Shown here: positions 15,131 to 25,072 of the stretch, piece after piece
Position numbering within the stretch: position 1 is the stretch's first letter
Layout of the letters: every line of letters starts with the position of its first letter
Origin: Ascarosepion bandense
Lineage: Eukaryota; Mollusca; Cephalopoda; Sepiida; Sepiidae
Assembly: GCA_037127315.1 (NCBI GenBank)
Contig: JBBBDQ010000348.1
Location: 124,001 to 188,000 of the forward strand
Direction of reading: 5' to 3'
Length of the DNA: 64,000 nucleotides
Made by a program: the position numbers and the translations under genes
Notes under the pieces: model-generated
Told to the model about the DNA's origin: nothing
Database searches by the model: none
Seen by the model: the letters and a program-made list of their open reading frames with translations, nothing else

Positions 15131-15517
15131 AGCTTATGGTCATATCACCTTGAATACACCGGTTCTTGTTCGATCACCAAAGTTAAGCAATGTTGAGCCT
15201 GGTCAGTATTTAGCTGGGTGACCGCTTGGGAATACCAGGTGCTGTAAGCATTTATTGACAGATGTGCGTTGTGGTGCAGTGGATGTTGGCTCAGAAAGAG
15301 AAATCAGTGAGCCGATTTCAAATTCCAGTTGAATGTCCTGCATTCACTTATGTGCTACTACCCTTGGGAAAGGTATTAATCTATCCCTTTCCTCCAGTTA
15401 TGAGTTAAATAACAGGGTAGGACTTGGGACCCTGCCCTTAAACAAATCCCAATGAAACTTTCTCCATAGGGGAGGAAGCTGGCTCAACCCACCTCGGGTA
15501 CATGCAGCTTGGGCATA
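15131..15517 (+). repeat. 5S rRNA-headed SINE inserted in the Tc1 element
   Basis: The first part (15132-15250) is a nearly full-length 5S rRNA copy, detailed in its own entry. It is followed by a tRNA-like segment (box-like GTGGTGCAGTGG and GATTTCAAATTCC) and the body shared with other SINEs here (ACCCTTGGGAAAGGTATTAAT, CCAGTTATGAGTTAAATA). Near-identical 12-base direct repeats flank it: CATCAACAGTGA at 15119-15130 and CATCAACAGTAA at 15518-15529. Both lie in the interrupted transposase frame, so the whole unit arrived in one insertion. Confidence 0.75.
15132..15250 (+). pseudogene. 5S rRNA-derived sequence
   Basis: About 119 nt, the normal 5S length. Conserved blocks are seen: GAATACACCGGTTCT, GATCACCAAAGTTAAGCAA, GAGCCTGGTCAGTATTT, GGGTGACCGCTTGGGAATACC and GGTGCTGTAAGC. 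Several C-to-T and G-to-A changes separate it from a typical mollusc 5S gene, and there is no T-run terminator directly after it. It is the head of a SINE, not a working rRNA gene. Confidence 0.85.
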
Positions 15518-15967
15518 CATCAACAGTAAAGGTATGTATAATTTTTCTACCAACAATATCAACCCAAAATATTACACCATCTCTCATACTATTGTCTCTG
15601 AACTCTGACCTAACCCTTATGTCCAATTAATGCAATTTGATATTCATCAGTTCAAATTACTATTGAGGGACTGGTTTCCATATACTTCTTTGTACAGCTT
15701 GCATTCTTCACTTGAGATAATTTACTTAAAGGTGGTAGTTCAGTTGCTTTAATGTCTTAAACCAATGTTCTTATTATGGGAGATCTTTTCTCATTTCTTA
15801 CATTTCCAACAACAATTATTGAAATATTTGCTTGCTGATCCATTCATTTTTCTTATTTGTTGAACTTAAGTCTCTCTTAAAAATAAAAACAAACATAATT
15901 TAAAGGGACAAAGGAAAAACTACATCTACAATTCTCTCCATGACAGTAATTTTTTGTATAAAGATCA

Positions 15968-15992
15968 TACACATGCACACACACACACACAT
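15968..15992. repeat. Short (CA)n run
   Basis: CA dinucleotides after ATACACATG. Confidence 0.8.
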
Positions 15993-16380
15993 TCTGCTGT
16001 AGTTAAAGAATATAAAAATTGTTTATAGTTTTTATTGGCTTGTGTTAGCCCTTCTCAAGGGTATTGCATTAGGTATATTCATTCTCCATGTGTTGTACTA
16101 TATAGTAGTTTTTAATGTGTGACCATTCTTGTAAAAGAATGACAACTTGAAGTAGTCCCATGTCATGCACAACTAAGTTGATCTGAGGGTCTCTTCTATT
16201 TTTAGAAAACACATAACACACCATCTCTGCTACTGAGCATTGTCAGATTGATAGTGGGGAAATGGTACTTAATCAATAAGGCTTCTCTAATAATAAGATC
16301 TCAATGATTATGTGATTTAAAAATTATTTTTGTGTTGTCAACTAGAATGTTATATAGGAGTTCTGTTAAATTATGGGTTG

Positions 16381-16446
16381 ATAATTACATATACATATAT
16401 AGATACATCTATATATATATATATATCTATATAAAAATATATATAG
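16381..16446. repeat. (TA)n-rich low-complexity tract
   Basis: Interrupted TA repeats with GATA/CATA variants just outside the left arm of the Penelope inverted pair. Confidence 0.8.
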
Positions 16447-16489
16447 TAACATGAATTAATAAACATACCTATGAGGGTGCACATATGTG

Positions 16490-17734
16490 TAGCATACTGC
16501 CATACATCAATAGCATGACTTGGAATTTCATGTATTATGCAATCATCAGGTGCATTTTTCATACTGACAGTTTAATAGATTTTAATTTAAATTCACTCAA
16601 TGTTAATGGAAATTAAATCTTATAAAGTTAAGTTGCTGCTTTCTTAAAAATTTAAAAATTAAATATTCTATGGTTACATGTAGATAAAAAATTTAAATTT
16701 AATTTTAAAATGAAAAATTTGAAAATGCAGTGAGTGCAAATCAAAGGTGCATAATTCATAAAACATAAAAGATTAAACTATTCTAAGATTACATGTAAAT
16801 AAACAATTAAAAATGAATTAATTAAAAAGTAACATTAAAAATTAAAATTAAAATGTCAAAAATATTAAAATTCAGGGAGAAGAAATCAAAGGGGCATAAT
16901 TCATAATTATTAATGGTAATATTTGCAGGGAAAAGAAAGAAAGAATGGTGGAAAGTAAAGGAGTGAGGAAGATAGATTGAAAGAAAGGGGTAAATTAACA
17001 GAGAAATCTATAACAGTCAGAGTCTAAGAATTTAAGTAAGTATTTTTTCTATTGCAGTATGTGGTCATTAAATCTCTTTTCTTTTTAAGTAGATTAGGGT
17101 TATTTATATGGTTTAAGATGACAAGTGTTTCTAAAAGGTATAAGTCATATCTATTTCCTTGTCTGTTGTAAGATTTTGATTTAGCTACGATATTCCAGGT
17201 AATAATTGGGTTCTTGTTATTGCTTTTTAGTTTCCAATAATATTTAGATAAAGCAGTGCTTTTGCTTTATTTACTGTTATTTAAAGACAACGTATGGTTG
17301 TTAAATCTCATTTTCAATCTGTTAGAAGTACTTCCAAGGTAAAATTTAACATCATTATCTTCTGAATGAATTTGAGATCTATAAACAATACTTTCACACA
17401 TACATTGGCAATACATTGGGCAGGTTTTAATTTTTCAGTAATTGCAATTATTTTTTAAAGTGCCATTATTGTTAGTAGTAGGGTGACTGATATTATTTAG
17501 GTGGGCCAAGTATTAATTTAATATTATATTATTATGTTGTGAAATATATTTATCTCTGTTCTTAACATAACTACAACTAACTTTAACATTGTTTTTGTTG
17601 AAATTTTTTTAGTCTGTGTGAATGAAAGAAATGTTTGTGAATTAAGTTTAGCAAGAATTTTATTTACCAATGTTTGTTTGGCCATTATGATTGAGGGTTT
17701 AACTCACCCTTCAGCTGCCGCTTTATTCATATAT
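16490..17734 (-). pseudogene. Penelope-like element, 3' part with GIY-YIG endonuclease
   Basis: On the minus strand, decayed frames from about 17690 down to 17025 read NNVKVSCSYVKN, then CPMYCQCMCESIVYRSQIHS, then KFYLGSTSNRLKMRFNNHTL, then ITWNIVAKSKSYN and LYLLETLVILNHINNPNLL. This order matches the linker plus GIY-YIG nuclease of Penelope-like retroelements: (Y/F)Y-x-G-x-T, R-x-x-x-H and the final LCL-E-K-like block. The sequence down to about 16490 is its 3' non-coding part. Stops are present and the reverse transcriptase is missing, so it is 5'-truncated and inactive. Confidence 0.75.
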
Positions 17735-18415
17735 CATTGGAATTTTAAAAAAAACAATAACAAGAACCCAATAATTACCTGAAATACCATAACTAAATCC
17801 AGATCTTGCAATGGAAAAAGAAATAGATATAACTTATACCTTTTAGAAAAACTTGTCATCTTAAATCATATAAATAACCCTAATATACTTAACCAAAAAA
17901 GAAATTTAATGACTACATTTTTTAGAAAAAAATACTTACTGAAATTCTTAGACCCTGATTGATATAGATTTTTCTCTAAATTTGCCCCTCTTTCTCTCTT
18001 TCTTCTTCATTCCTTTATTTTCCACCATTCTTCCTTTTTTTTAATGCAAATATTACTATCAACAATTATGAATTATGCCCCTTTGATTTCTTCTTTAAAT
18101 TTTAATTTTTAATGAATTTAGTTTTTAATTTTTATTTACATGTAACCTTAGAACATTTCAATTTTTGTTTTTTGAATTATGCGCCTTTGATTTCTTCTCT
18201 TTGCATTTTAATATTTTTCATTTTAAAATTAAATTTAAATTTTTTATCTTCATGTAACCTTGGAAATATAAAAAGCAGTAATTTAACTTCATAAGATTTA
18301 ATTCCCATTAACATCGAGTGAATTTGAATTAAAATCTAATAAACTGTCAGTTTGAAATATGATCTTGAAGATTGTATGATGCATGAAATTCTGTGTCATG
18401 CCATAGACATAGGAT
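17735..18415 (+). pseudogene. Inverted partial Penelope copy (right arm)
   Basis: This stretch is the reverse complement of about 16490-17225 at roughly 80-85% identity by eye. Shared blocks include ACAAGAACCCAATAATTACC, GAAATAGATATAACTTATACC and CATAAGATTTAATTCCCATT. On the plus strand it encodes the end of the same nuclease (LLEKLVILNHINNPNILN) and the same 3' non-coding region. It starts abruptly at about 17735, joined head to head with the longer copy. Confidence 0.72.
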
Positions 18416-18604
18416 ACTATGTATATTCAATAATATAAATATAATACAGCTCTTTTCATACATTGAGCACTGTTTTATTAACACCTGAATAATAATAATA
18501 CTATACATATGCTCACCATCATATGTATATTTATCAGTTTACATCACTATATATAGTCCCAGTGACACCGCATTTATATATAATATGCTAAAATTTCATC
18601 CTCT

Positions 18605-18760
18605 CTTAGCCATGCACTGATAGCTTAGGGAGTGGGCACTCTGACTGACACAAAATCACTCAAGTTTCGATCCTGGCCAGAAAGCAAGTAGATGTATAGC
18701 CACACTGATGAGCTGTGATACAGCAAAGCAGGCTTGTATGTGGATGAATAATAAATATAT
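18605..18760 (+). repeat. Possible tRNA-derived SINE
   Basis: TAGCTTAGGGAGTGGGC resembles an A box and CAAGTTTCGATCCTGGCC a good B box about 40 bases later. A GCAAAGCAGGCTTGTATGTG body and a short A/T tail follow. The family is not named. Confidence 0.4.
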
Positions 18761-19059
18761 ATATAGGAAGTTATCTCTCTTTTATGAAAGTTTCATTAAA
18801 AATGCTGCGGTTAGGTTTTTTTATATCAATTTTCATGTAATCTTATATACTGAAAAGAAAAATATATAAGTGTGTGTGCATGTGCGTGTATGTGTGTGAA
18901 TGTGCATATATATTCTAAAGATGACAGCAATTATTCTCACTTTCTTTTTTATCAAAATAGTTTGTAAGGGAAGTGTGTGCATTGTTCACATACACATCTG
19001 CATGGATGTGTCTTTAAAAATGGGTGATGTAACTATTTAGATGTACATGTATTCAAACA

Positions 19060-20200
19060 TATATAACACATCACTAAAATAATCCCTTGCCTAACTAATA
19101 AAACAACAGCTTTTAGACAAAACTTAACTTTATTCATCAACATAGTCTCCTTCTAGAGCTTTACATTGATTTCAACACTTCTCTAACAATTTGATGCCTT
19201 TTTTGTAAAACGATTTGTCTTTGGCCTCAAAATATGTCTCAGTTTCTGATATCATTTCTTTTGAGGTTTGCAAACAGTCAGTAGTTACTGAGGACCAGAT
19301 CTGGAGAATAGAATGGATGTGGAAGCAATTTGAAGTGCAATTCATGTAGTTTTGCCATTGTTGCAATCAACTTGGGACACAGTGCATGAAAGATTACTTT
19401 TTCTTCTTCATTTGTGGCCGTTTTTGGCAATTTCTTCCTTCATATTCACCAGTAATGCTATATAATATTTGCTATTGATGGTTCTTTCTTTCTCAAGGTA
19501 ACAAATGAACAAAATATCCCAAAATATGAAAGCCAAAACCTTGCCTGCTGATGTTTGTATCTTTAGTCTCTTTGGACGGCTTTCACCTGATGCTGTTCCA
19601 CTCAGCTGACTGCCGATTTGACTCCACAGTGAAGTGTTGGATCCATATTTCATTCATTGTCACATATTTATACAAAAACTCTTTCTGGTTGCATTGAAAG
19701 AGTTGCAAACAATGCTCTGAATCGTTGATGTGTTGTTATTTTTGATCGACTGTGAGAAAACGTAACACTCACTTTGAACACAGCTTTCTCATTGACAAAT
19801 GTTCATGCAAAATGGTGAATACACTGTCTTCTGATACATTCAACTCCTCTGCTATCTCACGTAACTTCAATTTATGATCGGTCAAAATGATTTTAAGGAT
19901 TTTTTGGTGTTTTCTAGGACAACTGCTGTTTTGGGGCAACCTAAGCATTCAGCATTATTTGTACAACTGCTTTTAAAGTCAGTATACCACCTCTTAACCA
20001 TTGTTTCTGATGGAGCAGAGTCCAAATAACACTTATCAAGCCATTGCTTTGCTTGAGCATTATTTTTGTCATCAGAAAGCAATGCTTTATCAACACATGA
20101 AATTTATATTTTTTCAATGTTTTAAAAATTTGCTTCACTTAAATAACTATAATTTTAAACTAAAAACCTGAGTGGGCCAAATTTTGTCATGTTCAATTTT
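19060..20200 (-). pseudogene. Mariner transposase, decayed (family 1)
   Basis: Minus-strand pieces in order: an N-terminal DNA-binding part with NNAQAKQWLDKCYLDSAPSE, MVKRWYTDFK and CLGCPKTAV (around 19900-20070); the middle part with SGESRPKRLKI, SAGKVLAFIFWD and TINSKYYIALL (around 19410-19600); and a C-terminal part with TETYFEAKDKSFYKKGI (19200-19250). These match the normal layout of a mariner transposase of about 345 residues. Frameshifts and stops separate the pieces, and the catalytic D-D-D segments are broken. Only a partial second copy of this family is seen, at 46045-46683. Clear inverted repeats were not found at its ends. Confidence 0.82.
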
Positions 20201-20699
20201 AAAAGTTAGTACTTCATACAAATGATATGGATTTTTATTAGTGGCACCATCTATATATCAAACCTGGGCCTTTTTGAGTGATGTGTTATATGGATGTGCG
20301 GTTAGTGTAATGTTTATTGAGGAAAGTGAAATCAGTGACTTGAATTCAGATTCCTATCAGTTCTGTTTTATTCACTTCACATTAATACACATAAAAGGCA
20401 TCTTTCTTGATCTATGGATTAAATCTACTTTGCAAGTAGTAGAAGGTAAACTCTAGATTCAAACATGAGAAGGTCTGTTTCGAGACTTTATGGAACAGTG
20501 TCCATCTTTACTCTTTGTTACCAGTTCTTCTGGAAAGTGCAGATGGTTCTAAACAAGCCAATCATTTGCGTGGGTAGTCTGACAGATCTGTTCTGAACTT
20601 ATCAAGTTGCAGTGTTCAATGAAAGAAGTATATGAACAGGATGTCAATGGATTTAACAGATATTTATTTGTAAAAGGAATCACCTTGCCTCATGTGTCA

Positions 20700-22735
20700 A
20701 TACGTCCATAATGGCCATTCACCTACTGCCAGTCACGCGCAAGCCATGGATAATAATGTGAACCCTTGCATCCTGGGTACAATTACAACAAAGGGAGAAG
20801 ATCCAAGGGAGAATACCCTAACTAGACCATAACATTCAATACGCCATCATCAGGCAGTAAAATGTGGTTTGTTTTCTGGATACTGGAGGCTCTGTAAAAG
20901 CGTGCTGAACAACAGTAAGCTCTCAATCCCCGCTCTAATCAACGAATTTGAGGTCCTCACCTCTTCAACAGACAAGGCTGAGTGCTTCACTTGCAGATTC
21001 TCTACTAACTCAACACTGGACTCGTCTGGAGTATCTGTACCTGACTTCTCTCACCAAACCCAGGCCCAACTGACTGACATACTAATTACTCCCTCGGTGG
21101 TCTCCAAAATAATTTCTAAGCTTGACCCCCATAAGGCGAGCGGTGGCAACAGAATACCCATCATTGTCCTAAAGAAATGTGCTCCTGAACTCTCCTCTGT
21201 TCTCTCTAAACTTTATAACTACTGCCTTTCTGCTTCCTGCTTTCCTGCCTGCTGGAAATCCTCCTCCATGGTTCCTATATATAAAAATACTGGAGAACCC
21301 TTTGACTCCGCTAATTATCACCCTATCAGCCTCCTACCTGATCTTTGGCAAAGTGTTCAAGCCATCATCAATGCTGAGGTGGTACAACATCTCACAGCCC
21401 ATAGACTTTTCTCTGACAAGCGGTATGGCTTCTGCTTCACCAGGTCTACTGCTGATACGCTCACGATCATCACTGAGTATATACAACCAGGCCCTTGACA
21501 AAAATGTTGAAGCCCAAACTGTGGCCCTTGACATCTCCAAAGCATTTGACAGAGTCTGGCATGCTGGCCTTTTATGCAAGCTGCAGGGCTATGGTATAAC
21601 TGAACAATTGTTTAACCTAATCCAGTCCTTCCTTTTAAACCATACAATGAGGATGGTATTGAACAAACAATCACATAAATGCGGGTGTCCCTCAAGGCTC
21701 TATTCTAGGTCCTACGTTTTTCGTTATCTCTATTAATGATCTCCCTGATGTAATAAGATTCTCGTCTTGATCAAAAATCTACTGAGGCTGAAAAAGCAAA
21801 CCTTACTGCTGAGCTTGAAAAAGACCTCTAAGCAGTGGTGGACTGGGGTAAGAAATGGCTCGTAAATTTTAATGCTTCCAAAATGAAGCTTCTATCTAAT
21901 AGCCACCACAGACAATTGTTCCTCCCGCCCATTAACATGGATCAGGCTTCTCTCCTTGAAAGCGAAACACTACGCGTCCTCGAGTTAACTCTTACACGAG
22001 ACCTCAAGTGGAATAACTATATAGAATCCATAGCTAAATCCGCTGCTAACAAAGTCTGTTCTCTGTGTAGGGCCTGGAAGTTTTTCTCATCCCAAACAAT
22101 CCTGCACATATACAAGTCTGCCTATTTGCCCGTGCATTGAGTATTGCTGCCATATCTGGTTCAGTACTCCTGCTATCCACTTAGGTGTCCTCGACCTGTA
22201 ATGTGATCGATCCCGACTTGGCAGCTAGGATACAGTTGCTTTCTCACTGATGCAGTGTGGCTTCCCTATGTCTCTTCTACAAATACTTTCCTGGCTTCTG
22301 CTCCGATGAACATAGCTCACTGGTACCCCCTATATACAAATTTCCTCAAGCCACAAGATTAACAAATAGGTCCCACCCATTTACTGTGACACCAATAAAT
22401 TGTAAATGCAAATTCTAGTCCAGCAGCTTCTTTTCTCACACTTCCCGCCTGTGGAATTCTCTTCTGCATACTTGCTTTCCCAACAGTTACAATCTCCAAG
22501 AATTTAAATGTAAAGTCAATAGTCATCTCTTGTTTCACTAACTTACATCCTCTCTCTCATGTTTTTTCTTCGTCCACCCCACTCTCATCAGTAATCTCTT
22601 CCCTCTCCTACTCTCTTCCTGACACCCCCTGCAACCTCTCACTCCTCATAACATTCCTCCTGTGTGACCTCCTGCACAACAGTGACAGTAAAATGCCTTG
22701 CTTGGGGTGACACGATTATAAAAAAAAATATTGAA
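20700..22735 (+). pseudogene. LINE (jockey/CR1-like) reverse transcriptase, 5'-truncated
   Basis: Frames on the plus strand read in order: a linker ending in KAECFTCRFSTNSTLDSSG; fingers with KLDPHKASGGNRIP, FPACWKSSSMVPIYK and SANYHPISLLP; YGFCFTRSTADTLTII; the palm segment VALDISKAFDRVWHAGLL (frame +1) and later GCPSRLYSRS in place of a GVPQGSILGP motif; a thumb part with LVNFNASKMKLLSN, LELTLTRDLKWNNYI and KFFSSQTILHIYKSA; and an EYCCHIW-like remnant. The catalytic YxDD block is lost between about 21720 and 21830. The endonuclease domain is absent. The 3' end is a cysteine-poor tail with GATTATAAAAAAAA. It is inactive through frameshifts and stops. Confidence 0.85.
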
Positions 22736-24155
22736 TGCTCTTCTTCTGTATTGAGCACTTTTTATAAAATTAAATATTAAACTGTGGAATATATATCCAT
22801 TAGTTTAAACCCCTTATATCATATATATATATAATGCACTCAAATGATTAGTATATTTGTGGACACATATTACTAAACTGAAAATAGAAACACAAATTTA
22901 GAAAGGATTAAAGCCTAAAACCTAAAATGAAATAAGAAAAAAGCATAAAATTTCATTTTCAATGAATTATTAAAGTGAAAAGAGTAAAAGATTTCAGAAA
23001 TAAAACGAATATTGATAGAAACATACAAATAACTTAGTTTAAACATTTTATTTTTATGTGTATATTCAAAAATTCATTTCATTTCTGGCTATTAAAATTA
23101 GTAACTTTTCAATAATGTTTTTTTATTATACAAAATTGCCATTATTGAGATTAAATGATAAATCTGAATAATGCATGCATATTATCCTATCATCAGGAAA
23201 TTACTTTTTTACACCTTATACAAATGAACAGTTTTTTGAAATCCTTCATCTTATAACAATCTTAAATTTAACTTCATTATGCTTTTAAAATATTTTTTGC
23301 ATTTTTATGTTTCAAACTCAAATTTATATAATTTGAGTTTTAAGCATGAAAATGCAATATTTTAAAAGAATAATTTTCTAGTTATACAATATAAATCAAT
23401 ATTGCAATGTCATTTCTCATTCAACGTTAATTCTTGAAGTGAAATTTTTTATATTTGAAAATGTCTTCTGACATTTGATGAAAGTAGTTGCAGCTTTTCT
23501 CACATAGCAAAGAACATTAGAAAAAGAATCATATTCTAATATTTACTCCAAAATAATTCTACATTTAGTTTCTTCATACATAAAATCTGAAACTGAAATA
23601 ATATAAACATTTAAAATTTTTAGACACTCCAGATATTCAAAGTATGAGAAGAAAAATTCTAGAATATCTCCAGAGAGTGAATAAAACAAATAAAAGCATA
23701 AATTACAATAACAATGACAAGAGAAATGAAACAAGGCATATATGAAACACATTGTATATTTACTTTGCTTTTTAAAGAAATGCATGGGTAGACATGGACG
23801 TTATTGCATGATGTATTAAAAAACTTATATGCATTTGGATAGCCTTGTATGTATTTCACTCAGATGTGTCAGAATAAGCAAACATAGAATGACAAGTTCA
23901 GAAAAAAATGTAATGATTTAAAAAGCAGACATAAGATTTTTGGAAAAATTTTTTCTATAGTGGAGACAACACTGGGTATAGGCTGGGTTAGGATTTTAAA
24001 AGATATATTTATTTTTTGCATTTTTAGGAAGCAAATTGATGTGGCTGACAACAGTGGCAGTTTGACAAACTGGAGTTGTTTATCTCTCTGCCTAGTGAGT
24101 TTGAAGTGCAAATATTTTTCTGTTCTACTTTGGTAGCTGTTTTTTTCAGTCTCAC

Positions 24156-24278
24156 CAGTTTGTCATCAGCAGCAGAGTCCTCACTAGGATAGTTGCAATA
24201 CTTCCATGCTAAAACCCGTTCTATTGACTGCATCTCTCTTTCCATGGTAGTAGGTATATAAGATGTGGAATTCAAACC
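24156..24278 (-). CDS. Shal (KCND): Shal/Kv4 candidate cassette exon C
   Basis: Open stretch of 123 nt (41 codons), acceptor tgttctgtag before GGT TTG AAT and donor CTG|GTGAGA, phase 0 at both ends. The peptide begins GLNSTSYIPTT and contains VLAWKYCNYPSEDSAADDKL. It has the same start, VL-x-W, YP and SA-acidic core as exon B, so the two look like an old tandem exon duplication. The frame remains open past the chosen donor for about 42 more codons, down to about 24024, so an extended exon is possible. A second GT in the sequence ACCAAA|GTAGAA would add nine residues but is a weaker donor. It is placed between exons A/B and D in the channel's C-terminal tail. I infer alternative use; no transcript evidence is available here. 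Confidence 0.72.
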
Positions 24279-24799
24279 CTACAGAACACAACATGTCAAA
24301 TCAAGTCTTTAGGTGAAATTCTTCCAACAAACATAATCTCAATTTAGTTTATCTTATGGTGAAATTTCACATAACACATGTATATCTTGTTAACTTCAAA
24401 TGTTTTTGGATTATTTCCCTTTTTATTTCTTTTTATCTATGATCTGTGATTCAGGTATTTTGAAACTAGATTTACTTCATCAGCACAATAAATGAGAAAT
24501 TTGTCAGCAAAGAATATTAATTTCTTCTCATTTAACAATGACTCCACATGTAAATATATGAATGTAGAAGATACAGTTTAAAATTTAACATAACCTATAT
24601 TTTACAAGTATCTTCTAAAAATAATTATGATATACCAAGAAATTTCATACTAGAACCTATGGAAACAAAAATTCATTAGATTGTTTATATTATTATATAA
24701 AAATGTTTAGAATTTTGTTATTATTTGTTATGCACAGAATATTTAATTTATTCTAACATACTAGCTTTACTTATCACTTTATCACTATATTCAATCCGT

Positions 24800-25072
24800 T
24801 AGGAGCCTAATGTGATACATGTTTGGGCCAATCATTTCTGTCTCAATTAATGACTAACTAGGCAGAAGATTTTTTTTACAGTAGGCTTCCATTTTTTCTG
24901 TTGTAGACTGGTTGCCAACCAAATCTATAGAACCCAGTTTAGTTAGAGAAGAGATGGATTTATAATTTTTCCAAGGATATTTGTGCTTAAGTGAATGTAA
25001 CAAACCCAAATGGAATTCAAACTCTGCTCTCCGATTTTTTCAAGTCATTCTATTATCCATTACACCACACAT
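24800..25072 (-). repeat. tRNA-derived SINE (same family as 34928-35215)
   Basis: The reverse complement carries the family's landmarks: TGGAATTCAAACTCTG-type B box near 25010-25030, GTGCTTAAGTGAATG and a stretch like CCTTGGGAAAGG, GACTGGTTGCCAACC and GGCAGAAGATT near its 3' end. The orientation is opposite to the copy at 34.9 kb. Confidence 0.65.

Larger units (their letters stand above)
14815..15870 (-). pseudogene. Tc1-type transposase, decayed, split by a SINE
   Basis: On the minus strand the frames read, in order, METSPSIV-like and YQIALIGHKG remnants, then GVIFWVDIVGRKIIHTFTVD, then (after the inserted SINE at 15131-15517) GVKMNAEF and, near the end, EWPLNSPDINPIVKLW. The last matches the hallmark PxSPDLNPIENLW of Tc1/mariner DDE transposases. 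Stops and frameshifts are present and the first catalytic segment is poorly kept, so it is inactive. I did not identify inverted repeats. Confidence 0.72.

Noticed and set aside
15132..15250. Working 5S rRNA gene
   Set aside because: It has several substitutions, no T-run terminator, and lies inside a SINE bounded by target duplications.
20869..21498. 209-codon frame as a possible host gene
   Set aside because: The motifs are those of a LINE reverse transcriptase and the frame shifts twice before the end of the domain.
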